This document shows, piece by piece, positions 6,073 to 13,332 of a DNA stretch of 19,423 bases. The notes under the pieces are model-generated. The model worked only from the letters and a program-made list of their open reading frames with translations. It did no database searches and was not told the origin of the DNA. Each line of letters begins with the position of its first letter. Within the stretch, counting starts at the first letter, position 1. A program made the position numbers and the translations under genes. Source of the DNA: Clostridia bacterium (lineage in GTDB: Bacteria; Bacillota; Clostridia; Monoglobales; Monoglobaceae); assembly GCA_900769795.1 (NCBI GenBank), contig CAAGHZ010000086.1, positions 1-19,423 of the forward strand, written 5' to 3'.

Positions 6073-6657
6073 TCACACTTTGTATTCAATTCTATGTTGA
6101 GGTGTGTTTATCCACTCTGTACAATCTTCTTTATTGCAAACAATTATTTTAGCATCCCTTTTTGTAAAAACATTATTTGCAACTATATTATTACAACCAT
6201 CAATAACAATGTTTTTATCAACAATGTTATTCATGAGTATGTTGTTGTCACCTTTGATTATAATGGACTTTGCGCCGGTGTTTGAGAAGGTGTTGCCTAC
6301 AATTCTGTTATTGTTCCCCTCTATCCGCAAAGCGGGTGTAGACTGATTAAAAACCTTCTTATCGCTGTTTTTTAAAGCGTCATCATTATAATACCAAAAT
6401 GTACCCGCCATATCAAATGTATTGTTCCTCACAGAGCAATTGTTTACTTTATAAAAGCAAACCGCCGCCCTTGGGTATGGGAATTCATCCGGAAACGCCC
6501 CTCCGTTTCGAACAAACTTAAAACTGTAGTTCCACACTTCTCCCTCTAATTTTATGCACGAAACATCAATGACTACGGGTGTTGATATATCATATTGTCC
6601 GGTGGGCAAAAAAACTTTTCCACCTCGATTTAAGCTCTTCAACTTTTCTTTTATCAT
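6073..6657 (-). CDS. Small right-handed beta-helix-like protein
   Basis: A 194-residue protein with no signal peptide or membrane segment. GGKVFLPTGQYDI (12-24) is the classic opening of pectate-lyase-superfamily beta-helix proteins. It is followed by coil-like repeats with Asn ladders: NNCSVRNNTF (72-81), NNRIVGNTF (116-124), NNILMNNIV (138-146) and NNIVANNVF (156-164). Such repeats stack into a parallel beta helix. Family members usually exceed 350 residues and are often secreted sugar-chain enzymes, so this is a short form, either a minimal helix or a remnant. GAGGAAG lies upstream of the ATG. It sits between truA and the GTPase-nuclease gene on the same strand. I cannot assign a substrate. 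Confidence 0.65.
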   Translation of the reverse strand: MIKEKLKSLNRGGKVFLPTGQYDISTPVVIDVSCIKLEGEVWNYSFKFVRNGGAFPDEFPYPRAAVCFYKVNNCSVRNNTFDMAGTFWYYNDDALKNSDKKVFNQSTPALRIEGNNNRIVGNTFSNTGAKSIIIKGDNNILMNNIVDKNIVIDGCNNIVANNVFTKRDAKIIVCNKEDCTEWINTPQHRIEYKV

Positions 6658-6800
6658 AAACTTATTCTTCCTCGTTATTACGCGGATTCTTTATATAAAT
6701 ATAAAAATTAGGCAGACTATTCTTTTGAGTTTTGTATACTTGATACGAGTATAAGTTATTCTTTATTATTAAAAATAAATATTGCAATACAGGACTAAAA

Positions 6801-7535
6801 TTAATAATAAACCTTTACAAGTTTAAGTCCTGATGCCGGAAGTGTTACACCTGCTTTTTCTCTGATTTTCTCTTCAAAGATTTCATGAATAACGCTTTCG
6901 TCAAGTTCTCCGGTTCCGATATTGTATAGCGTCCCTGAAATAATTCTCACCATGTTATAGAGAAATCCGTTTCCGTTAATTCTAATTTTTATAAGATCGT
7001 TTTCCTCTGCTATTTCAATAAAATGAATTGTTCTCACTGTTGATTTCTTAAATCTTCCCACAGAACTAAACCCTTTAAAATCATGCTTACCAACAATAAA
7101 TTTTGCAGCACTTCGCATTTTTTCCACATCAGGCTTTTTATCTGCAAAAAACACATACTTTCGCACAAACACATCCGGCTTTTCAGTTGCGATTGTATAT
7201 TCGTACGTTTTCGATACTGCATTCAATCTGCTATGGAAACGTTCATCCGCTTCTTCAACAGATGTCACACGGATGTCCGCAGGAAGATATTTGTTCATAT
7301 ATTGTAAAATTTCTGCTTCATCCATCAATGTATGACATTTAAAATTTGCGACCTGCTCATCAGCATGAACTCCTGCATCCGTTCTTCCCGAAGCGAAAAT
7401 TTCCACTTCTTTTCCGCACATTTTAAAAAGCACATTTTCAAAGCGCTCCTGAATAGTATTTTTGGTATTTCCCTGTCTCTGCCAACCATTATATTTTGTT
7501 CCGTCATATTGAACTGTTATTTTGAAATTTTTCAT
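6801..7535 (-). CDS. truA: tRNA pseudouridine(38-40) synthase TruA
   Basis: The 244-residue protein matches TruA in length and motifs. FKITVQYDGTKYNGWQRQ at the N-terminus is typical, and GRTDAGVHA (50-58) carries the catalytic aspartate D53. FSSVGRFKKSTVRTI and NGFLYNMVRIISG further on are also family hallmarks. TruA isomerises uridine to pseudouridine at positions 38-40 of the tRNA anticodon stem-loop. A clear GGAGG precedes the ATG. In many Firmicutes truA follows the ecf transporter genes and ribosomal protein genes; here it stands alone at the head of a three-gene minus-strand run and is preceded by repeat DNA. No obvious terminator lies between it and the beta-helix gene. Confidence 0.97.
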   Translation of the reverse strand: MKNFKITVQYDGTKYNGWQRQGNTKNTIQERFENVLFKMCGKEVEIFASGRTDAGVHADEQVANFKCHTLMDEAEILQYMNKYLPADIRVTSVEEADERFHSRLNAVSKTYEYTIATEKPDVFVRKYVFFADKKPDVEKMRSAAKFIVGKHDFKGFSSVGRFKKSTVRTIHFIEIAEENDLIKIRINGNGFLYNMVRIISGTLYNIGTGELDESVIHEIFEEKIREKAGVTLPASGLKLVKVYY

Positions 7536-7552
7536 AATTTCCTCCGTGGAAT

Positions 7553-7580
7553 TCTATATATGCGACATTGCTCGTGTCGA
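7553..7580 (-). promoter_or_regulatory. Possible promoter of truA
   Basis: Minus strand TCGACA (7580-7575), 16-bp spacer, TATAGA (7558-7553), placed shortly before the GGAGG site of truA. Both hexamers differ from consensus, so this is tentative. Confidence 0.3.
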
Positions 7581-7606
7581 GTCAGGGTTAGAATTCTATC
7601 TTAATA

Positions 7607-7711
7607 GGCTCCCTTGTGCAAAGGGAGCTCCGCCATAGGCGGTGAGGGATTGTTTGTCCATTTTAAATCCCCTCGCCACTTCGTGGCCCTCTCCCCTTTA
7701 GGCAAGGGGCG
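7607..7711. repeat. MITE-like inverted pair of hairpin-rich repeats
   Basis: Two related units face each other. The left unit (about 7607-7652) holds the hairpins GCTCCCTT/AAGGGAGC (7608-7628) and CCGCC/ggcgg (7630-7642) and ends TGAGGGATTG. The right unit (about 7665-7711), read on the minus strand, has the same order: CCCCTT/AAGGGG, GCCAC/GTGGC around a 3-base loop, and GAGGGGATT. The centre is only about a dozen bases. Units opening with GGCTCCCTTG and ending with GAGGGATT are familiar as dispersed intergenic repeats in Clostridia. There is no transposase gene, so it would be a non-autonomous element. Confidence 0.7.
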
Positions 7712-7763
7712 CTTTTCTCCACCACTTATCATGCCGGTCCCCCTCCTTTACACAAGGATGGCT

Positions 7764-7912
7764 TTTAGCTAAATTTTGAGCAGCTAAATTAAATTCGCCT
7801 TGTAGCTGACCGAAGGTCAATTTAGCTAGGTCGTAATTTAGCGTGCGTTAGCACATTTAGCTCGCCGTCAGGCGAATTTAGCTGAATAGATTTAACTTCG
7901 TTAAATCTATTC
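7764..7912. repeat. Modular hairpin array spaced by TTTAGCT
   Basis: Short hairpins are strung together with the recurring spacer ATTTAGCT or its complement (near 7767, 7782, 7819, 7836, 7855, 7875). The hairpins are TGACC/GGTCA (7807-7819), GTGC/GCAC (7843-7854), CGCC/GGCG (7863-7874), and a perfect 13-bp stem at 7884-7912 with loop TTC. AAATTCGCC (7791-7799) also pairs with GGCGAATTT (7871-7879), which would enclose the inner hairpins. I see no coding capacity. The remaining bases of this intergenic region (7913-7993) are AT-rich and featureless up to the next promoter. Confidence 0.75.
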
Positions 7913-7993
7913 TATCATATAACATATTTTTTTACAATAGAAACACAGGTAATTTATAGGCACAATAGCAAAACTACGTAAACGAAATGTAAT

Positions 7994-8022
7994 TTGATTT
8001 TTTTTAATTTTTGTGATATAAT
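7994..8022 (+). promoter_or_regulatory. Promoter of the LRR gene
   Basis: TTGATT (7994-7999), 17-bp spacer, TATAAT (8017-8022). The leader contains an 8-bp inverted repeat, TTATCCTT/AAGGATAA (8039-8064), before the AAAGG ribosome binding site. Confidence 0.7.
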
Positions 8023-8091
8023 ATGTTCTGTATGTGAATTATCCTTATATTTTACCAAGGATAAAAGCAAACATCAGAAAGGAATGATAAT

Positions 8092-9039
8092 ATGGCAAAA
8101 ACAACTCGTGCCTTTGCCTTTTTTCTGCTCTTTGCGCTCATGATGAGTAGCTTTTTCGTCAGTTTTGCTGAAGAAACAACACTAAAAAGCGACATTTACA
8201 CCTACACCCTGTCAGGAAACAAAATAACCATAACAGGTGTAGAAGACGTAGCCGGACCTGTGATTGTCCCAAACAAGATTGACGGCAATATAGTCACAGA
8301 AATTGGCGACGGCGCCTTTGGCGGAAGTTCAAAAATCACTGAGGTACGCATACCTGAAAGTGTCACCAAGATAGGCTCTATGTGTTTTGCATACAGCGGG
8401 GGCATAAGAGCGATATATCTCTCTTCCAGCGTGACAACAATACCTGATGGTGCGTTTTATCAGTGTTCTTCTCTTGAAAACGTGTCTGTTGCATACGGAA
8501 CCACCGGCATCGGCTCTAAAGCCTTTGCAATGTGTCCGAAACTTACATCGGTTACAATCCCAAACAGTATGAAGAAAATCGCAGACGACGCATTTCTTGA
8601 TACTCCAAACGTAAGATTTCATTGCTATCTTAATGAATCTGCTGTCGGTTATTCCTATGCTAAATCAAAAAATATTGAGTGCGAAGAACTTATCACTGTA
8701 TATGTAAACAACAAGGAAATTGCCTTTGACCAACCACCGATAACCGAGAAGAAAAAGTTCCGTACACTTGTTCCTCTCCGCGCGGTTCTCGAATATATGG
8801 GTGCCGAAATCGAATGGTACAACGATATGAATTACGCAGGCATATCCATTGATGGCCACAGACTTCTTGTAAAACCGGGAAGCGAGTTTATGATGGTCGA
8901 CGGCAAAGCCGTTACACTCAGTTGCCCTGCTATCGAGTATAACAACCGAGTTTTATTGCCAATCAGGCACATAGTTGAGGCTGTTGGCGGAAAAGTTTCG
9001 TGGGATGAATACAGCAAAACGGTTTCTATAACTTATTAA
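8092..9039 (+). CDS. Secreted BspA-like LRR protein with copper-amine-oxidase-N-like domain
   Basis: The 315-residue protein starts with a signal peptide (1 to about 27, hydrophobic core then FAEE). Residues about 40-185 are treponemal/BspA-type LRRs, with repeats of the pattern IPxSVTxIGxxAFxxCxxL (for example VTKIGSMCFAYS, VTTIPDGAFYQCSSL, TGIGSKAFAMCPKL). Residues about 197-313 match the copper amine oxidase N-terminal/stalk domain (PF07833): a short VYVNNKEI strand, then RTLVPLRAVLEYMGAEIEW and a second half ending VLLPIRHIVEAVGGKVSWD. The second domain is a common cell-surface module in Clostridia, often bound to the wall, and does not imply oxidase activity. The protein is predicted to be exported. 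AAAGG precedes the ATG. Confidence 0.88.
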   Translation: MAKTTRAFAFFLLFALMMSSFFVSFAEETTLKSDIYTYTLSGNKITITGVEDVAGPVIVPNKIDGNIVTEIGDGAFGGSSKITEVRIPESVTKIGSMCFAYSGGIRAIYLSSSVTTIPDGAFYQCSSLENVSVAYGTTGIGSKAFAMCPKLTSVTIPNSMKKIADDAFLDTPNVRFHCYLNESAVGYSYAKSKNIECEELITVYVNNKEIAFDQPPITEKKKFRTLVPLRAVLEYMGAEIEWYNDMNYAGISIDGHRLLVKPGSEFMMVDGKAVTLSCPAIEYNNRVLLPIRHIVEAVGGKVSWDEYSKTVSITY

Positions 9040-9048
9040 AAAACAAAT

Positions 9049-9081
9049 TACCCTGTCGGCAATGCCGACAGGGTATTTATT
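9049..9081. terminator. Bidirectional terminator, LRR gene and htrA
   Basis: TACCCTGTCGGC (9049-9060) pairs with GCCGACAGGGTA (9064-9075) around a 3-base centre. A TTTATTTTAT tail follows on the plus strand, and A-rich sequence on the other side gives a U tract for minus-strand transcripts. The LRR gene ends at 9039 and htrA at 9082. Confidence 0.88.
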
Positions 9082-10410
9082 TTATCCCGGGATTTGTTCT
9101 GATAATATAACCTCTATATCCACAGTCATTCCTGATGCATACTTAAATACCTTCATTTTAAGATGATGTCCGGGGCTGTATTCGTTCTTTATCTTGTTAA
9201 GAGTCTCGCTATCGGTGACCTTTTGCCCCTCTACCTCTGTAATTATATCTCCTTGCTGAAGACCCGCATTTTTTGCAGTTTCACTTGACACTTCCATAAC
9301 CTGAACACCCTGCGGCCACGAATACGCCTGCGCCATATAAGGTGTAACATCTCTTGTTGAAATACCGATTACGGGACGACCCTTTACATATCCGTATTCC
9401 AAAATATCGGCTATAATAACCTTTGCCTCGGTACTTGGGATAGCAAAGCCCATACCCTCAATGCCGGAGTACGCAATCTTTACCGAGTTGATTCCTATAA
9501 CCTCTCCTCTTGTGTTTATCAGTGCACCGCCTGAGTTACCTGAATTTATAGCGGCATCAGTCTGAATAAGATTCATGGTTCTGCTATCGACATATATACT
9601 TCTGTTAACACCACTGACAATACCCTCGGTAACACTGCCGAAGAATTCAAGTCCCATGGGGTTACCTATCGCAACAACCCTCTCGCCTACCTCAAGAGCG
9701 TTTGAGTCACCCATTGTTGCAACAACAAGTTGTTCCTTCGGCTCTATTTTGATAACCGCAAGGTCGGTCTGTTCGTCCTTGCCTATAAGTTTTGCCTCGT
9801 ACTCTGCACCCGTGTTGAGCATTACCTTAACGGTAGTCGCACCATCTACAACGTGATAGTTTGTAACAACATATCCATCTGCACTGAGAATAATACCTGA
9901 TCCTTCTGCCTCAGAAGTTGAACTCGTACCAAAAAAGCCCATCTGTCCCTGAACAACGCTTGTAATACCAACAACCGCAGGGCCAACTTTTTTTACAATC
10001 TCTGTTGTCTTCATCTCGCCTATAGTATTTGCAACCGTTGTAGCATCTCCGCTCTGCGCAGGTGCCTGCATCGTTTCAATCAACTGCTGCTTAGATGCCA
10101 CACGTCCGTTTGCACCAAAACTTCTGCCAAGCATAAATGCACCGCCAAGCAAAGCGGCGTTTACTATCGAAATAATAACCAGGGCAGCAATAAACCTTTT
10201 TCCATATTTTTTACCATAGGAAACATTTTTCGCATATACGGATTCCTTATCAGATGTCAGAAACTCCGCTTCAACTTCTTCAGCCGCCCCGTATCCGCCA
10301 CCAAGGTCTATCCTTACCTCTTGTTTTTCGGCTTCAAACAGATTTTCTTGGTTATTTTCTAAAGATTCTTCGTTGATATTCACATCAAAGTCTTTTTCAA
10401 ATTCATTCAT
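9082..10410 (-). CDS. HtrA/DegP-type membrane-anchored serine protease
   Basis: The 442-residue protein has a cytoplasmic acidic N-terminus (1-65), one membrane segment (about 72-95), a trypsin-like domain (about 140-340) and a PDZ domain (about 345-435). The catalytic triad is complete: H186 in TNYHVV, D216 in QTDLAVI and S293 in GNSGGAL. HtrA proteases degrade or refold misfolded exported proteins outside the membrane. The start at 10410 is chosen because GGAGGAAGG lies directly upstream; the reading frame is open further upstream into the kinase gene but lacks such a site. It follows the response regulator and histidine kinase genes on the same strand, as in CssRS-HtrA arrangements, so it is probably both co-transcribed and a target of that system. 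Confidence 0.95.
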   Translation of the reverse strand: MNEFEKDFDVNINEESLENNQENLFEAEKQEVRIDLGGGYGAAEEVEAEFLTSDKESVYAKNVSYGKKYGKRFIAALVIISIVNAALLGGAFMLGRSFGANGRVASKQQLIETMQAPAQSGDATTVANTIGEMKTTEIVKKVGPAVVGITSVVQGQMGFFGTSSTSEAEGSGIILSADGYVVTNYHVVDGATTVKVMLNTGAEYEAKLIGKDEQTDLAVIKIEPKEQLVVATMGDSNALEVGERVVAIGNPMGLEFFGSVTEGIVSGVNRSIYVDSRTMNLIQTDAAINSGNSGGALINTRGEVIGINSVKIAYSGIEGMGFAIPSTEAKVIIADILEYGYVKGRPVIGISTRDVTPYMAQAYSWPQGVQVMEVSSETAKNAGLQQGDIITEVEGQKVTDSETLNKIKNEYSPGHHLKMKVFKYASGMTVDIEVILSEQIPG

Positions 10411-10493
10411 TTTTCCTTCCTCCATACATATAGTTAGTTTTTCTATATTTATATCGGTTATTCCACCTTTGTATAATAAATTATATTTTATAA

Positions 10494-10522
10494 AGTTTAA
10501 TAATTTATGAACATTCTGTAAA
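10494..10522 (-). promoter_or_regulatory. Possible internal promoter of htrA
   Basis: In the 127-base gap between kinase and protease genes, minus strand TTTACA (10522-10517) is followed after 17 bp by TAAACT (10499-10494). An independent, stress-inducible promoter for htrA would fit, but the hexamers are only moderate matches. Confidence 0.4.
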
Positions 10523-10537
10523 AGTGTTATAAATTCT

Positions 10538-11956
10538 TTATTTTGCTCTGTCCAGACGGAATTTAAACTCGGCATACTCTCCCTCTTTGCCGTCAACCGT
10601 TATATCCTTATCATGAGCAACCAGAATACTCTTTACAAGATATAAGCCAATCCCCGTGCCCTCTGTATTCTCGCTTCTTGATTTATCTGCTTTATAAAAC
10701 CTCTCAAAAATCATATTTCTCTGTTCTTTAACAATTCCTGCGCCTGTATTTTTAACAGAGACAATAACCTCTTGTTGCTTTGTTTTAACAGAAATCGTAA
10801 TTTTGCCGCCAACATCTGTAAACTTTACGGCGTTATCAAGCAGATTTGTCATAACTCTTGTGATACTGTCCTTATCGGCGTATGCCATACAACTGTCTGA
10901 TTCAAGTTCAAGTTCAACATCTATATTTTTATCATCAATTTTATGTTCAAATCCTATGATGCAAATCCTGATAAGTTCATTTATATCAAACTTAACTTTA
11001 CTGAGAATCATTTTGTCCGATCTGAGCCTTGTTATATCCAAAAAAGTGTTTACAAGCCTTGAAAGCCTTGTTATTTCTTTATATACAATTTCAAGATACT
11101 CTCTTTGTTTTTCCTGAGGAATGGTATCATCAAGCATCCCCGACACAAAGCCGCCAATCGTTGTCATTGGTGTACGCAGTTCATGGGATACATCTGATAT
11201 AAACATATTTTTTACTTCTTCGGACTTTTCAATCTCTGCCGCCATATTGTTAAACGCCTCGGCAAGTTCTGCAACCTCGTATATATCCGAGTTCCTCGCC
11301 TGTTCGTCTACCCTGACAGAGAAGTTACCCTTTGCAAACTCTTTTGTTGCTTTGCTTATATTCTTGAGCGGAACCGAAAACCTCTTTGCAAGAACATAGG
11401 AAAGCACAAGAGATGTTATTAAAATTATCACCATAGACATCAAAAGAATCTTGAAAAGGTCATACCTAACCTTTTCATGCTCAGGGATGGGTCTACTGAC
11501 AGAAACTGCACCTATTACATCTCCGCCCTTACCGATAACCGGCATCTGCAGCGTAAACATCGTCTCGTTGAAGAGGTTGCTCATCGTTCCAATCATAGTG
11601 CTTTTCTTACCACTCAGCACAGCTTTTGAATACTGAGACTCCATAAACATCGGAATATTATTTACATACTCATTTGCCGATGCGGATGCAAGGATTCTTG
11701 AACGTGAATCTATTATAAATATGTGGCTTCCGCTGATGCGGGCAAAACCATCGAGAACATTATCAATATTGTCAACCCTATTGCTGCTTATCATCTCAAC
11801 AATAGTTTCAATATTTTTTTCAAGATACTGTTCATTCTGCTTCGTAAGATAATTGGTAAGCAAAATCATTTGAGTCGAGCCAAGAATTGTGATACACACC
11901 AACAACGTTACCATATTTATGCTGAATATCTTAGAAAAAACGCTTCTTTTACCCAT
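10538..11956 (-). CDS. Sensor histidine kinase, CssS-like
   Basis: The 472-residue protein has a membrane segment (about 12-34), an extracytoplasmic sensor region (about 35-165), a second membrane segment (about 167-191), a HAMP domain (about 191-243), a HisKA dimerisation domain with SHELRTP (phosphorylated H258) and an ATPase domain. The N box is NLLDNAVKF (371-379), the F box FERFYKAD and the G2 box GTGIGLYLV. The G1 box reads NTGAGI (403-408), with Asn in place of the usual Asp, as in some other Firmicutes kinases. It autophosphorylates in response to an envelope signal and passes phosphate to the regulator encoded 23 bases upstream in the operon. GAGGGCG precedes the ATG. The adjacent htrA gene suggests misfolded exported protein as the cue. 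Confidence 0.95.
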   Translation of the reverse strand: MGKRSVFSKIFSINMVTLLVCITILGSTQMILLTNYLTKQNEQYLEKNIETIVEMISSNRVDNIDNVLDGFARISGSHIFIIDSRSRILASASANEYVNNIPMFMESQYSKAVLSGKKSTMIGTMSNLFNETMFTLQMPVIGKGGDVIGAVSVSRPIPEHEKVRYDLFKILLMSMVIILITSLVLSYVLAKRFSVPLKNISKATKEFAKGNFSVRVDEQARNSDIYEVAELAEAFNNMAAEIEKSEEVKNMFISDVSHELRTPMTTIGGFVSGMLDDTIPQEKQREYLEIVYKEITRLSRLVNTFLDITRLRSDKMILSKVKFDINELIRICIIGFEHKIDDKNIDVELELESDSCMAYADKDSITRVMTNLLDNAVKFTDVGGKITISVKTKQQEVIVSVKNTGAGIVKEQRNMIFERFYKADKSRSENTEGTGIGLYLVKSILVAHDKDITVDGKEGEYAEFKFRLDRAK

Positions 11957-11979
11957 TACACGCCCTCTGTTTCATTTGT

Positions 11980-12675
11980 TTAATCAACCTCAAACTTGTA
12001 TCCTACACCCCACACGGTTTTAAGTCTCCAGTTTCTCTCTTCTCCCTCTATCTTTTCCCTTATTCGTTTAATGTGGACATCGACCGTACGGGAGTCTCCA
12101 AAGAACTCATATCCCCATATTTCATCTAAAAGCTGATCTCTTGTATAAACCTTGTTTTTGTTCTTTGCAAGAAAATACAAAAGTTCGAACTCTTTGGGTG
12201 GCATATCAAGTTTCTTGTTATCCAGATACACTTCATAAGTCTCTTTGCCTATCTTCAAGCCGTCATATATTACATCGGTCTCCTCCGCATCTGTTGTACG
12301 AACCTCGCTTCTGCGCAGAACCGCTTTCATTCTTGCAATCAGTTCTTTTGGCTCAAAAGGCTTTACAATGTAATCATCTGCCCCAAGTTCAAGTCCGAGG
12401 ACTTTATCAAAAGTCTCACCTTTAGCCGTCAGCATAATAATCGGTGCGTTGCTGATTGCTCTTATTTCGCGGCACACCTGCCAACCATCCTTGACAGGAA
12501 GCATAATATCAAGAAGCACCATATCAGGAGAGTCCTTTTTAAAACATTCTACAGCCGTCGCACCATCTTTTGCGATTATTGACTCAAACCCTTCTTTTTC
12601 TACGTACAGGCGGATAAGTTCACAAATGTTTTTCTCATCATCTACTATTAAAACTTTACTTTTTGTACTGTTCAT
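11980..12675 (-). CDS. OmpR/PhoB-family response regulator
   Basis: The 231-residue protein has a receiver domain (about 6-118) with acidic pocket D12-D13, phosphoacceptor D56 in LLDIMLP, T83 and K105 in VKPF, then a winged-helix DNA-binding domain (about 130-229) with the RTVDVHIKRIREK recognition-helix region. Start at 12675 is preferred because AAGAGGTG lies six bases upstream; an in-frame GTG three codons earlier overlaps that site. It is the first gene of the operon with the histidine kinase (23-base gap) and htrA. Phosphorylation should drive dimer binding at direct repeats, probably including the promoters of this operon. Confidence 0.96.
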   Translation of the reverse strand: MNSTKSKVLIVDDEKNICELIRLYVEKEGFESIIAKDGATAVECFKKDSPDMVLLDIMLPVKDGWQVCREIRAISNAPIIMLTAKGETFDKVLGLELGADDYIVKPFEPKELIARMKAVLRRSEVRTTDAEETDVIYDGLKIGKETYEVYLDNKKLDMPPKEFELLYFLAKNKNKVYTRDQLLDEIWGYEFFGDSRTVDVHIKRIREKIEGEERNWRLKTVWGVGYKFEVD

Positions 12676-12722
12676 AAATAACACCTCTTAAATCATCGGC
12701 ATATATTTTTACTATATTACTA

Positions 12723-12751
12723 ATTATACTACTAATTTTATAATAAATCAA
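12723..12751 (-). promoter_or_regulatory. Promoter of the response regulator operon
   Basis: Minus strand TTGATT (12751-12746), 17-bp spacer, TATAAT (12728-12723). A TTGACA (12759-12754) lies eight bases further upstream but is badly spaced for this -10. Confidence 0.6.
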
Positions 12752-12840
12752 TATGTCAATATTTTTCTTTAGCGTGGAATATTTACTGCTTTATTCATAT
12801 ATAATTTAAAATATATAACATTTTTACGGAGTGAGATAAC

Positions 12841-13064
12841 ATGACAACAAAAAAACAAGCAAAAATCCAAAAAAACCCCCACAGAGAAGAACTTATCAAA
12901 TCCCTTCTCAGCGATATTTCCGGAGTAAAATCAGAAATGGATATCGCACAAAAAACTTTGATATGGTATACAACGATGACGAAGTTGATTACTTCATTTA
13001 CCGTCTCAGGGCGGCACAAACAAGATATGACTATCTTCTTAAAAGGTTAAAAGAAATAAGTTGA
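12841..13064 (+). pseudogene. DUF2508 (YaaL-like) small protein, broken by a one-base frameshift
   Basis: The start ATG at 12841 follows an ACGGAGTG site. The first 38 codons encode a Lys-rich, helical N-terminus ending SEMDIAQK. At the A6 run 12950-12955 the reading frame jumps: the downstream -1 frame, from 12957, encodes FDMVYNDDEVDYFIYRLRAA, then QTRYDYLLKRLKEIS and a TGA at 13062-13064. This matches the conserved (D/N)DxxVDYxIYxxxAxxxRYxYLLxxxKE core of DUF2508. Adding one A to the run restores a normal 74-residue protein. The unshifted frame instead runs to 13050 with unrelated sequence. DUF2508 proteins are small, cytoplasmic and of unknown function; in Bacillus the gene lies between recR and bofA. 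An assembly error, a real mutation and slippage at the A run are all possible. Confidence 0.8.
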
Positions 13065-13079
13065 TAGCTATGCGCAAAA

Positions 13080-13108
13080 GGGCTCGTTTTTCGGAGTCCT
13101 GTTTTTTT
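13080..13108 (+). terminator. Rho-independent terminator after the DUF2508 gene
   Basis: GGGCTC (13080-13085) pairs with GAGTCC (13094-13099), with one G-U pair and an 8-base loop, followed by TG and seven Ts. It ends 44 bases after the restored DUF2508 stop, which supports that frame as the transcribed gene. Confidence 0.7.
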
Positions 13109-13218
13109 GCATTGTTTGTATATACACAGAATAAACTTCAAATACTAATTAAGTATGTCATAAATATAAAGAATTTGTAAACTTTTTTAAAAGATACAGT
13201 TAAATTTTGTAAATCTTA

Positions 13219-13247
13219 TTGATTAAACCTGCGCATTAATGTATACT
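13219..13247 (+). promoter_or_regulatory. Promoter of the VTT-BaiN operon
   Basis: TTGATT (13219-13224), 17-bp spacer, TATACT (13242-13247). The leader of about 80 bases before the ATG contains a short AATAC/GTATT inverted repeat. Confidence 0.65.
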
Positions 13248-13332
13248 TGTATTATTACAAAGAGGACGGGCTCTTTAAATACAAATGTATTATACTGCAT
13301 AATTTATTATAATTTCCGGACGGAGAAATTTT

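Noticed and set aside
7764..7912. CRISPR array
   Set aside because: The repeated word is only 7-8 bases, spacing is uneven, the intervening parts are self-complementary, and no cas genes are nearby.
10411..10596. Extended HtrA start 62 codons upstream
   Set aside because: The extension overlaps the kinase stop region, has no ribosome binding site, and the start at 10410 has a strong GGAGGAAGG site.
12949..12957. Programmed -1 ribosomal frameshift site in the DUF2508 gene
   Set aside because: The A run is not in the phase needed for tandem slippage on A AAA AAC, no downstream pseudoknot is obvious, and family members are not known to need frameshifting. A simple one-base loss is more likely.
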